From Bacteroidota bacterium (GTDB lineage: Bacteria; Bacteroidota; Ignavibacteria; SZUA-365): a stretch of 17,158 bases of DNA. Made by a program: the position numbers and the translations under genes. The DNA lies in the NCBI GenBank assembly GCA_018224415.1, contig JAGTUZ010000136.1, positions 1-17,158 of the forward strand, read 5' to 3'. The notes under the pieces were generated by a model. The model was not told where the DNA came from. It did no database searches and worked only from the letters and a program-made list of their open reading frames with translations. Positions 6,360 through 13,912 of the stretch are shown here, in pieces (position 1 is the first letter of the stretch; each line of letters starts with the position of its first letter).

Positions 6360-8594
6360 ATGACACTTCTGCACGCACAACTCGAGCAGCCGGCACGCCT
6401 CCGGCTGACATTCACCGACAGCGCCGAGCGTTTCTCGCTTGGTGACGTGATCGTTACTCCTGCGGTCGAGGTGTATGAAATACGGGCGGAAGGGAATGAT
6501 CTGGTCGTTGATACGGTGGAGCTCCCTCTTTGCCGCGAATACACGGTGTTGGTTCGCGGTGCAGGTCTGGTCACCGTAGACAATAACCCGTGCCTGCGTT
6601 CACTCGCGCCCGACAAGCCGCTCGGTTGCACCATCGTGGACGGTTACTATGTCTTCCGTCTGTTCGCGCCTCGCGCCTCGCGCGTCCGCCTACTGCTGTT
6701 CGAACGGCCGGAGCAGACGCTCGGTTCGGAGTACTACCTCGAGCGGGGAGAAGAAGGCCTCTGGGTACTCTCCCTGCCTGCGCCCTCGCGCGAGATGTAT
6801 TACGAATACCGTGTCGATGGTCCCGCAGGCCCGTCGGAAATGTTCAACGGACAGATCGGGATCGGCGACCCCTATGCACATGCGGTGGTGACTGCCAATA
6901 CATGGAGGCATCCGGCTCGCTGTCTCCTGCCCGACCGCATCCCGGACTACGACTGGGAAGGCGACACCTACGTGACCATTGATAACGCGGATCTCGTGCT
7001 GTATGAAATGCATGTGCGCGACATGACGGTGCATCCGTCCAGCGGGGTCGATCCACGCACAGCCGGGAGCTATCGTGGACTCGTGCAGCGTGGAACGCGC
7101 GGCGGCCTCGACTACATCCGTTCCCTTGGTGTCAACGCCGTCGAACTGCTCCCCGTACAGCAGTTCGCTGCCATTGAGCCCCCATACCAGCGCCACGTCT
7201 CTGGAGGTCTCTACAATCACTGGAATCCCTACGAGCGGAATCACTGGGGATACATGACCTCCTATTTTTTCTCGCCTGAACCGCGCTACTCCTGCGAGGC
7301 GATCAGGGACGAGGGGAAATGGAACACCGCTGCGCCCGCGCATCTCAACGAATTCCGCGACATGGTGAAGGCCTTCCACCGGGAGGGCATCGCTGTGATC
7401 ATCGATGTGGTGTTCAACCACACGTCGCAGTACGATTACCAGCCACTCAAGTACATCGACCGAAAATACTATTATCGCCGCGGCATAAACGGGGAATACC
7501 TGGATCGCAGCGGCTGCGGCAATGATCTGGCGACGGAAATGCCCATGGTGCGTCGCTTGATCGTGGACAGCGTTGTGCACTGGCTCAAGGAGTTTCACGT
7601 CGACGGTTTTCGTTTCGACCTCGCGGCGATGATCGACGACGAGACTCTCAAGGCCGTGCGCGAGGCCGCGCAGGCCATCCACCCAGGGGTTATCCTGATC
7701 GCCGAGCCATGGGGCGGGGGCGGCTACGATCTTGCACGCTTTTCCGCACTGGAGATGCCTGCCTGGAACGACCTGTTCCGCAACGGTGTCAAGGGACACG
7801 ATCCCATGAATGGGCGTGGCTACATCTTCGGGACGTGGGGGAAAAGCAGGGCGGAGGATTTCGGAATGTGGTTGCTCGGCTCCGTCGAGGGCCGTGGTGG
7901 TCCGTTCCGTACGCATGCGCATGCACTCAACTACCTCGAATCGCACGACGGGTACACGCTGGGAGATTTCATCCGCATCGCCACGGGCGGGGCACGCCCG
8001 GGACAGGTCGTCGGCGATCTCGCGTCTCACGTACGACTGCGTCCCGACCAGTTGCGCATCGCCCGGCTTGGTGCCGTATTGCTGCTGGTATCACGCGGCG
8101 CGGTGATGCTGCACGCGGGACAGGAATTCGCGCGCAGCAAAGTCGTGGCTCCACGCGACATCCCGGACGTTCGTGCACTGGTCCTCGACCACAACAGTTA
8201 TGAAAAGGATGACGAGACGAACTGGATCAACTACACGCATGCCGACGTCAATCGCGATCTCCTGGAATACTACCAGGGGTTGATCGCCCTGCGCAGGCGT
8301 TTCCGCTGCCTGCGGCATGCGGAAGAAACACGGTATCGCTTCATCTCTGCCGATGTGCCGATGGCCGGTGGATTTGTCTTGAAGGGGATGGATGGAGAAA
8401 AGGATCTGATCGTCCTGATCAACGGGAACGACTCCCGGAAGGCGCGCTTCCACATCCTCGAAGCATCGAAGAGTCTGGGTGTCCTTGTCGACGCGTTTGT
8501 GGCGGGCGATACCGTGCTGCGACGCATTTCCGGCCCGGACCTCACCGTGGAAGCGGGATGCTGTCTCGTGGCGCAGGTGGAAGACGGGGGTTAG
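6360..8594 (+). CDS. GH13 glycogen-debranching enzyme, pullulanase/GlgX-like
   Basis: Predicted to hydrolyse alpha-1,6 branch linkages in glycogen or related glucan. From ATG 6360 the product has 744 residues. An N-terminal beta domain (about 1-75) resembles that of type I pullulanases. A CBM48-like domain follows (about 80-180), then the GH13 barrel with all four conserved regions: DVVFNH (D349, N353, H354), GFRFDLA with nucleophile D420, AEPWG with acid/base E449, and ESHDG with D530. SGCGNDLATEMPMVR is shared by pullulanases and GlgX. NHWGYMTSYFFSPEPRYS is more GlgX-like, but an extra GLYNHWNPYER stretch precedes it. ATG 6297 is unlikely because the conserved domain starts at 6360 and a candidate promoter lies between. 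No Shine-Dalgarno sequence is visible. Its stop overlaps the glgB stop by four bases. Confidence 0.88.
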   Translation: MTLLHAQLEQPARLRLTFTDSAERFSLGDVIVTPAVEVYEIRAEGNDLVVDTVELPLCREYTVLVRGAGLVTVDNNPCLRSLAPDKPLGCTIVDGYYVFRLFAPRASRVRLLLFERPEQTLGSEYYLERGEEGLWVLSLPAPSREMYYEYRVDGPAGPSEMFNGQIGIGDPYAHAVVTANTWRHPARCLLPDRIPDYDWEGDTYVTIDNADLVLYEMHVRDMTVHPSSGVDPRTAGSYRGLVQRGTRGGLDYIRSLGVNAVELLPVQQFAAIEPPYQRHVSGGLYNHWNPYERNHWGYMTSYFFSPEPRYSCEAIRDEGKWNTAAPAHLNEFRDMVKAFHREGIAVIIDVVFNHTSQYDYQPLKYIDRKYYYRRGINGEYLDRSGCGNDLATEMPMVRRLIVDSVVHWLKEFHVDGFRFDLAAMIDDETLKAVREAAQAIHPGVILIAEPWGGGGYDLARFSALEMPAWNDLFRNGVKGHDPMNGRGYIFGTWGKSRAEDFGMWLLGSVEGRGGPFRTHAHALNYLESHDGYTLGDFIRIATGGARPGQVVGDLASHVRLRPDQLRIARLGAVLLLVSRGAVMLHAGQEFARSKVVAPRDIPDVRALVLDHNSYEKDDETNWINYTHADVNRDLLEYYQGLIALRRRFRCLRHAEETRYRFISADVPMAGGFVLKGMDGEKDLIVLINGNDSRKARFHILEASKSLGVLVDAFVAGDTVLRRISGPDLTVEAGCCLVAQVEDGG

Positions 8595-10819
8595 TCCGCC
8601 TGTCGCTTCAGCACGACCACGCCGAGCGGGGGCACGGTGAGCTCGATCGAATGCTCCCTTCCGTGCGAAGGCTGCTCCGACGTCTCGACCTCGCCGCCGT
8701 TGCCGACGCCACTCCCTCCGTAAAACGTCGCGTCACTGTTGAGAAGCTCGATATAGCGTCCCGGCTGCCGTACCCCTATGCGATAGCGCTGATGCACCGA
8801 CGGAGTGAAGTTGCAGAGGAAGACGAGGCGGTTGTCACGGTCGAGCGCGATGCGTTCGAATGCCAGGATGCTGCGGTCGGCGTCTTCGTGCTCGATCCAC
8901 TGGAATCCCTCCCAGGAGAAATCGTCTTCGAACAGCGCGGGTTCGCCCTTGTACAGGCGGTTCAGGTCCCGCACCCAGGCGAGCAACTGGCGGTGCGCGT
9001 CAAATTCCAGCAGCTTCCAGTCGAGCTGTCCGTCGTGGTTCCATTCGTCCCACTGCCCGAACTCCTGTCCCATGAACAGGAGCTTCTTGCCCGGATGCCC
9101 GAACTTGTAGCCGAAGAACAGGCGCATGTTGGCGAATTTCTGCCAGTAGTCGCCAGGCATCTTGCTGATCATGGCCTTCTTGCCGTGCACGACTTCGTCG
9201 TGCGAGATGGGAAGCAGAAAGCGCTCGCTGAACGCGTAGAGCAGGCTGAAGGTGAGGTTGTTGTGATGATACTTCCGGAATATCGGATCTTTTTCAAAGT
9301 ATTCCAGGGTGTCATTCATCCATCCCATGTTCCACTTCAGATCGAAACCGAGTCCGTCACTGTCGACGTCCTGGGTGACACCCGAGAAGGCGGTGGACTC
9401 CTCCGCCATGACCATCACGCCGGGATGGTAGCTATGCACGGCCCAATTGAGCTGCCGGATGAAATCAATGGCCTCGAGATTTTCCCGTCCGCCGAATTCG
9501 TTTGGTACCCATTCGCCTTCGTTGCGGGAATAATCGAGATAGAGCATCGATGCCACCGCATCGATGCGAAGTCCGTCGATATGGAAATGCTCGAGCCAGA
9601 ACAGCGCGTTGGCGATGAGGAAGTTGCGCACTTCGTTTCGGCCGAAGTTGAAGATCAGCGTGCCCCAGTCCATGTGTTCGCCCTTGCGCGGGTCGGCATG
9701 CTCATAGAGGTGGCTTCCGTCGAACCAGCCCAGGGCATGGGAGTCCTTCGGAAAATGCGCCGGCACCCAGTCGAGGATCACACCGATGCCCGCTTCGTGG
9801 CAGCGATTGACGAGGTACATCAGATCCTCGGGCGAACCGTATCTGCTGGTCGGAGCGTAGTAACCTGCCACCTGATAGCCCCAGGAGCCATCGAATGGAT
9901 GTTCCATCAGTGGAAGGAATTCAACATGCGTATAGCCGTTTTCCTGCAGATACGGAACCAGCTCGTGTGCAAGATCACGATAGCTCAGCGGGTGCGGCTC
10001 GCCGTCGGCATCGACGGCTTTCTTCCATGAACCGGCATGTGCCTCGTAGATGGAGACCGGCGCATGCATGGGATCGTTGTCCCTCCGTTGCTCCATCCAT
10101 TCCTTGTCGGTCCAGGTGAAAGGTTCCGGCGTACGGATGACAGACGCCGTATACGGTCGCTTCTCCATCGCGCGGCCGAACGGGTCGGCCTTCGCGAGTA
10201 CATGTCCGTCGCGCGTCTTGATTTCGAACTTGTACAGCTCGTCCGCACCGATGCCCGGGATAAAAATTTCCCAGACGCCGGAAGAGCCAAGCACGCGCAT
10301 GGCATGACGCCGGCGGTCCCAATCGTTGAAGGAACCGATCACGCTGACGCTGCGTGCATTGGGGGCCCAGACGGCGAATTCGATGCCGCCGACCCCGTTC
10401 ACTTCGCGATAATGCGCACCGAGTTTGTCGTAGATGCGGTAATGATTTCCCTCGCCGAACAGGTGCAGATCGAAATCCGTCAGCTGCGGGAGAAAGGCGT
10501 AGGAATCGTAGAAGGCATGCACCTCGCCTTCGAAGGTCTCGCGGCGCAGCTTGTACGGGAAGGGCGCGGTCTCGTTTTCGAAAACGTATTCGAAAAATCC
10601 TTCCTCATGGACGCGCAACATGGGGAAGTCCTCGATGACACCGTCTTCGGTTTCCCGAAGGACATACGCGTGTTCCGCGCGCGGCATGAATGCGCGTACC
10701 GCCATGCAGTCGCGGTTCTTGTAACGGACCGGGTGGATTCCCAGCACAGAGTAAGGGTCGAAATGCTCTGTGTAGATGATCCGGTAAATGTCTTCTATAG
10801 CGGCGGTGGAGCGCATCAT
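8591..10819 (-). CDS. glgB: 1,4-alpha-glucan (glycogen) branching enzyme
   Basis: Predicted to form alpha-1,6 branches in glycogen by transferring cleaved alpha-1,4 chains. The 742-residue product has the long GlgB layout: an N-terminal domain beginning AIEDIYRIIYTEHFDPYSVLGIH, a CBM48 domain (EFAVWAPNARSVSVIGSFNDW), the GH13_9 barrel and an all-beta C-terminal domain. Catalytic regions are DWVPAHF, GLRIDAV with nucleophile D420, MAEEST with E473, and SHDEVVHGK with D541. ATG 10819 (or the adjacent 10816) is chosen because homology begins here; the frame stays open upstream to 10930 but crosses a terminator palindrome. No Shine-Dalgarno sequence is evident. The gene faces the debranching gene and their stops overlap, so the two encode opposing activities on one polymer. 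Confidence 0.96.
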   Translation of the reverse strand: MMRSTAAIEDIYRIIYTEHFDPYSVLGIHPVRYKNRDCMAVRAFMPRAEHAYVLRETEDGVIEDFPMLRVHEEGFFEYVFENETAPFPYKLRRETFEGEVHAFYDSYAFLPQLTDFDLHLFGEGNHYRIYDKLGAHYREVNGVGGIEFAVWAPNARSVSVIGSFNDWDRRRHAMRVLGSSGVWEIFIPGIGADELYKFEIKTRDGHVLAKADPFGRAMEKRPYTASVIRTPEPFTWTDKEWMEQRRDNDPMHAPVSIYEAHAGSWKKAVDADGEPHPLSYRDLAHELVPYLQENGYTHVEFLPLMEHPFDGSWGYQVAGYYAPTSRYGSPEDLMYLVNRCHEAGIGVILDWVPAHFPKDSHALGWFDGSHLYEHADPRKGEHMDWGTLIFNFGRNEVRNFLIANALFWLEHFHIDGLRIDAVASMLYLDYSRNEGEWVPNEFGGRENLEAIDFIRQLNWAVHSYHPGVMVMAEESTAFSGVTQDVDSDGLGFDLKWNMGWMNDTLEYFEKDPIFRKYHHNNLTFSLLYAFSERFLLPISHDEVVHGKKAMISKMPGDYWQKFANMRLFFGYKFGHPGKKLLFMGQEFGQWDEWNHDGQLDWKLLEFDAHRQLLAWVRDLNRLYKGEPALFEDDFSWEGFQWIEHEDADRSILAFERIALDRDNRLVFLCNFTPSVHQRYRIGVRQPGRYIELLNSDATFYGGSGVGNGGEVETSEQPSHGREHSIELTVPPLGVVVLKRQAD

Positions 10820-10848
10820 CTTGGAATCACGGGGATAGTGAAGAAAAA

Positions 10849-10879
10849 CGAAAGTACGAATTTCAGACTGTACGGGAAA
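10849..10879 (-). promoter_or_regulatory. Candidate promoter for glgB
   Basis: On the minus strand TTTC (10879-10876), a 19-base spacer and TACTTTCG (10856-10849) approximate the TTTG / TAnnTTTG arrangement, about 30 bases upstream of the glgB start. Motif-only evidence. Confidence 0.3.
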
Positions 10880-10898
10880 GGCAACGAGACGACGGACA

Positions 10899-10928
10899 GA
10901 ACAAAGGGTCCCGCGGGACCCTTTGTTC
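10899..10928 (-). terminator. Perfect palindromic terminator after the outer-membrane protein gene
   Basis: A perfect 30-base palindrome with 15-base arms (GAACAAAGGGTCCCG and its complement) begins 16 bases past the stop of the upstream gene at 10944. On the minus strand the descending arm contains CCCTTTGTTC and is followed by CTGTC; the T-tract is short. It separates the outer-membrane gene from glgB. Because the palindrome is symmetric it may act on both strands. Confidence 0.75.
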
Positions 10929-10943
10929 ATCGGCAGGGGGGAC

Positions 10944-11765
10944 TCAAAGATTGAACATGTACGAGAGATGGAACAGCACGCTGGGGAGATAGAACTGGTC
11001 GTTGTAGTTCGGGAGATAATTCCGCGACAGACTTGCCTCGTCCAGGTCTTTCGTGTCCTTGAGAATCTTGTTGAACGTCCAGCCCAGGCTGATCCCGAAA
11101 TTCAGGTCGCCGACGGGAGTCTTGACGATGGCAAACTCCCCTCCGGCACGCAGTTCCAGCAGAGTGTTGATTTCATCGTTTTCGCGTGTGATATCGGGTT
11201 TGAGAATACGGCCGACGCTGAGTTCCGGATTGTTGCTCCAGTCACGTGCCGGGTCGATGCCGCGCTCTGGAATCGTGCCGTTGTCGAGTTCGTTTTTCAT
11301 TTCGTTCGACATGGGCAGGCCGATGTTCATGCCAATGAAAAACTGGCCGAATTGCAGCATGGCGGTGACAACCGTGTACTGGAAGGTGCCGGTTGTGGTG
11401 AGCGTGCCGCCGTCCGGTACGGTGGCGCGGTGGTTTTCGAGCGCGTCACTGACGGACACGTACTTGTTTTCATCCTTGAAGGCCAGCGTGTGATAGGCGA
11501 GTCCACCGATGAAACGCGTCTTGCGTCCGAGGGGGATGCTGGCACGCACGCCGAAATGCGAACCCAGCGCGAGCGAACGGGAGACCTGGCTGACCTGATA
11601 GTCCGTGGTGTTCATCGCCAGCGTGACGCCGGCCAATGCGCCGATCTTGATATGCAGGTCGTCGTCCTCGGTGGGATTTGCACTCACAACCGTGGTTTGC
11701 TGCGCCTGTGCCGTGATCGTGAACAGGCAAAACAGAAACAGCAATGGAATGGCTGTTTTCCTCAT
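10944..11765 (-). CDS. Predicted outer-membrane beta-barrel protein, family not recognised
   Basis: The 273-residue product starts with a clear signal peptide (MRKTAIPLLFLFCLFTITAQA, likely cut before Q22). The rest is rich in alternating, aromatic-containing strands such as FIGGLAYHTLAF, FGQFFIGMNIGLPM and FGISLGWTFN, and ends in FHLSYMFNL, as expected for an outer-membrane barrel with a C-terminal aromatic strand. ATG 11765 has a strong Shine-Dalgarno sequence, GAGGAG, about eight bases upstream, which excludes the much longer open frame. It follows phoH after 97 bases, with a promoter-like motif in the gap, and is followed by a palindromic terminator, so it may be monocistronic. The function is unknown; it is not recognisably a porin or PorP/SprF protein. 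Confidence 0.8.
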   Translation of the reverse strand: MRKTAIPLLFLFCLFTITAQAQQTTVVSANPTEDDDLHIKIGALAGVTLAMNTTDYQVSQVSRSLALGSHFGVRASIPLGRKTRFIGGLAYHTLAFKDENKYVSVSDALENHRATVPDGGTLTTTGTFQYTVVTAMLQFGQFFIGMNIGLPMSNEMKNELDNGTIPERGIDPARDWSNNPELSVGRILKPDITRENDEINTLLELRAGGEFAIVKTPVGDLNFGISLGWTFNKILKDTKDLDEASLSRNYLPNYNDQFYLPSVLFHLSYMFNL

Positions 11766-11782
11766 AATAATCTCCTCATTGG

Positions 11783-11815
11783 CGTAAGTATTGTGGTGAT
11801 TCACATTCCGCCAAA
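11783..11815 (-). promoter_or_regulatory. Candidate promoter for the outer-membrane protein gene
   Basis: On the minus strand TTTG (11815-11812), a 21-base spacer and TACTTACG (11790-11783) lie in the 97-base gap after phoH, just upstream of the GAGGAG ribosome-binding site. The second element matches TAnnTTTG only partly. Weak prediction. Confidence 0.22.
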
Positions 11816-11862
11816 TTACGTCATGCGCCGGTGAGATGAAAGGGGCACGCGATGATTGCCGC

Positions 11863-13194
11863 CTACAGCAGGTCGCTGGCAAGCTCGGCGAGGTCGGAGC
11901 GCTCGCCTTTTTCCAGCGTGACATGCGCATAGAGCTTCTGCCCGCGCATTCTGTCGATCAGATAACTCAATCCGTTGGAGCGGCTGTCGAGATAGGGATG
12001 ATCGATCTGGTGAATGTCGCCGGTGAACACAAACTTCGTGCCTTCGCCCGCGCGGGTAATGATGGTTTTCACTTCATGCGGCGTCAGGTTCTGCGCCTCG
12101 TCGACGATGAAATATATGTTGACCAGACTGCGGCCGCGAATGTAGGAAAGCGGAGAGATGACCAGTTTCTCTTCCTTGAGCATCTCCTGGATGCGGCGGT
12201 GCTTGACGTCGGATTCGGCGAACTGGTTCTGTATCACACCGAGATTGTCGAATAGCGGCTGCATGTAGGGATCCAGCTTCGACTGGATGTCGCCCGGAAG
12301 GTACCCGAGATCCTTGTTCGAGAGTGGCACCACGGGACGCGCCAGGTAGACCTGGCGGTACAGCTTGCGCTTTTCCAGTGCGGCGGCCAGTGCGAGCAGC
12401 GTTTTTCCCGTCCCGGCCTTGCCGGACACCGAAACCAGCGGGATGTCGGGATTGGTCAGCGCGTCGAGTGCAAACGTCTGCTCCGAGTTGCGCGGGGTAA
12501 TGCCGTAGGAAGGCATTTTGTCGACGCGCTTCATCAGGCCCGACATCGCGTCATAGGTTCCGAGCGCTGATTTTTTTCCGCAGCGAAGAATGAAAAACTC
12601 GTTGGGCTGGTAGCTGTCGGATAACGGGAAGCGTTCCGCGGCAATCTCGTACGGCGGCTGGTACAGCGCGTCGATAAGGGAATCTTCCACGTCTTCGATC
12701 ACGCGCCGTCCTTCGTACAACGTGTCGAGATCCTTGACCATGTCGTTGACGAAGTCCTGGGCCATCAGACCGACGCCCTTGGCCTTCATGCGCAGGTTCA
12801 CATCCTTGCTCACAAGAATGACCGGCCGCTTCGGGTGTTTCCGGTTCAGACCGAACGCGCAGTGCAGGATGCGGTGGTCTGGAGTGGTCGAGGGAAAGCT
12901 GAGTGCGAATTCGCGGTCGATCTCCTCGTCGAGACGGATGCTGATGTTTCCCAGGCCCCTGCCGATTTTCACCCCGCCATTGAAGAGCTTGTCCCCGCTG
13001 AGTGTGTCGAGGGTGCGGACGAATTCCCGCGCATGAAAATTCAGCGATTCGTTGCCTTTCTTGAACTGGTCGAGTTCCTCGAGCACCGCGATGGGAATCA
13101 CGACGTCGTGTTCCTCGAACTTGTTCAGGCAGGAACTGTCGTGAAGAATGACGTTGGTGTCGATGACAAAGATTTTCTTGACTTTTGCTGCCAT
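11863..13194 (-). CDS. PIN-domain PhoH-family ATPase (PhoH2-like RNase/helicase)
   Basis: The 443-residue protein joins an N-terminal PIN nuclease domain to a PhoH ATPase domain. The PIN part (about 5-150) shows FVIDTNVILHD with D12, VLEELDQFK, and LVSKDVNLRMKA with further acidic residues. The PhoH part has Walker A GKAGTGKT (258-265), Walker B IVDEAQN (D365, E366) and FTGDIHQID. PhoH2 proteins of this architecture are reported to be sequence-dependent RNA helicase/RNases, so a role in RNA turnover is likely. ATG 13194 fits the PIN N-terminus and has GGAAGGGG upstream; a longer frame to 13257 exists but has no homologous N-terminus. It diverges from the dCMP deaminase gene across 171 bases. 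No antitoxin-like small gene is visible beside it. Confidence 0.92.
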   Translation of the reverse strand: MAAKVKKIFVIDTNVILHDSSCLNKFEEHDVVIPIAVLEELDQFKKGNESLNFHAREFVRTLDTLSGDKLFNGGVKIGRGLGNISIRLDEEIDREFALSFPSTTPDHRILHCAFGLNRKHPKRPVILVSKDVNLRMKAKGVGLMAQDFVNDMVKDLDTLYEGRRVIEDVEDSLIDALYQPPYEIAAERFPLSDSYQPNEFFILRCGKKSALGTYDAMSGLMKRVDKMPSYGITPRNSEQTFALDALTNPDIPLVSVSGKAGTGKTLLALAAALEKRKLYRQVYLARPVVPLSNKDLGYLPGDIQSKLDPYMQPLFDNLGVIQNQFAESDVKHRRIQEMLKEEKLVISPLSYIRGRSLVNIYFIVDEAQNLTPHEVKTIITRAGEGTKFVFTGDIHQIDHPYLDSRSNGLSYLIDRMRGQKLYAHVTLEKGERSDLAELASDLL

Positions 13195-13229
13195 AAGCGC
13201 TGCCCCTTCCGTTGTTGCTTCGTTGCCGA

Positions 13230-13260
13230 TAAAGTTACGGAGAATCTCTTCAATCACAAG
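13230..13260 (-). promoter_or_regulatory. Candidate promoter for the phoH gene
   Basis: On the minus strand CTTG (13260-13257), a 19-base spacer and TAACTTTA (13237-13230) resemble TTTG / TAnnTTTG. It lies about 36 bases upstream of ATG 13194, consistent with that start rather than 13257. Confidence 0.32.
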
Positions 13261-13308
13261 CCCGCGTGTGTTCGGTGATCGTGAGATGCGGCACGTGGAG
13301 AAGGAATG

Positions 13309-13337
13309 TTGAACCGGGATCTGCTTCGTCCTATATT
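13309..13337 (+). promoter_or_regulatory. Sigma-70-like promoter of the dCMP deaminase gene
   Basis: TTGAAC (13309-13314), a 17-base spacer and TATATT (13332-13337) match the sigma-70 consensus at four and five of six positions with ideal spacing. The expected start point near 13344 leaves a leader of about 22 bases holding AGAGGAG (13354-13360), five bases before ATG 13366. Confidence 0.55.
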
Positions 13338-13365
13338 ATCACCAATGTTTTCAAGAGGAGAATCA

Positions 13366-13848
13366 ATGTCTTCACGGAGTTCCTGGGATCAGTATTTCAT
13401 GCGCATCGCGTTGCTGGTGGCAGAGCGCGCAACCTGCAATCGGGCGAAGATCGGTGCGGTCATCGTCAAGGACAAGAACATTGTTGCCACCGGCTACAAC
13501 GGTTCGCCTGCCGGACATCCCCATTGCTCGGATGTCGGCTGCCTGGTCTACGTTTCCCGCAATCCCGACGGGCAGGAAGAGGAGAATTGCTTCCGCACCA
13601 TTCACGCCGAGATCAACGCGATCGCGCAGGCCGCGAAACATGGCGTGGAAATCGCCGATGCAGACATCTACATCAACGCCAGTCCTTGTTACCATTGCCT
13701 GAAGACGCTGATGAACACCGGCATCCGACGCATCTATTACCTCAAGCCGTACAAGATCGACCGCATCCTGCCCCTGCTCGAATACTCGGATGTGGAGTTG
13801 CTGCAGGTCACCCTCGACGATCAACCTGCGGCGACGCCGGGGAAGTGA
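13366..13848 (+). CDS. Deoxycytidylate (dCMP) deaminase
   Basis: Predicted to deaminate dCMP to dUMP, the precursor for dTMP synthesis. The 160-residue product is a zinc-dependent cytidine deaminase-fold protein of the ComEB/dCMP deaminase family: N-terminal SSWDQYFMRIALLVAERATC, the GYNGSPAG substrate loop, HAEINAI (zinc ligand H80, catalytic E82) and PCYHC (C108, C111). ATG 13366 is supported by a strong ribosome-binding site (AGAGGAG) and by a sigma-70-like promoter that overlaps the longer open frame starting at 13306. It is a single-gene unit, ending nine bases before a palindromic terminator shared with the convergent ompA-type gene. The family is clear; comEB is a common name but no competence context is present. 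Confidence 0.93.
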   Translation: MSSRSSWDQYFMRIALLVAERATCNRAKIGAVIVKDKNIVATGYNGSPAGHPHCSDVGCLVYVSRNPDGQEEENCFRTIHAEINAIAQAAKHGVEIADADIYINASPCYHCLKTLMNTGIRRIYYLKPYKIDRILPLLEYSDVELLQVTLDDQPAATPGK

Positions 13849-13857
13849 GAAGAAAAT

Positions 13858-13885
13858 GCAAAGGCGCCCACGTGGGCGCCTTTGC
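13858..13885. terminator. Bidirectional palindromic terminator between convergent genes
   Basis: A perfect 28-base palindrome with 14-base arms (GCAAAGGCGCCCAC and its complement) lies between the dCMP deaminase stop (13848) and the stop of the OmpA-type gene (13913). On the minus strand it is followed by ATTTTCTTCTC, giving a usable T-rich tail. On the plus strand it is followed by TGTTAAG, which is weaker. It probably ends transcription from both sides. Confidence 0.82.
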
Positions 13886-13912
13886 TGTTAAGCGGTGAAT
13901 GGGGGGGGGCGG

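Noticed and set aside
6690..8030. Long minus-strand open frame opposite the GH13 debranching gene
   Set aside because: Shadow of the coding strand; no motif and no ribosome-binding site.
8558..10030. Long plus-strand open frame (490 codons) opposite glgB
   Set aside because: It mirrors the codons of glgB, has no domain signature, and lies wholly across a strongly conserved gene.
10820..10930. N-terminal extension of glgB to base 10930
   Set aside because: It would translate through the terminator palindrome at 10899-10928 and adds no homologous sequence; 10819 fits the GlgB N-terminus.
11863..13194. PhoH2 as part of a toxin-antitoxin pair
   Set aside because: PIN-PhoH proteins can pair with an upstream antitoxin, but the 171-base divergent region holds only promoters and no small open frame on the phoH strand.
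13901..13909. Nine-G tract as a phase-variation switch
   Set aside because: It lies after the OmpA-type stop codon (13913 on the minus strand), so slippage would not change any coding frame.
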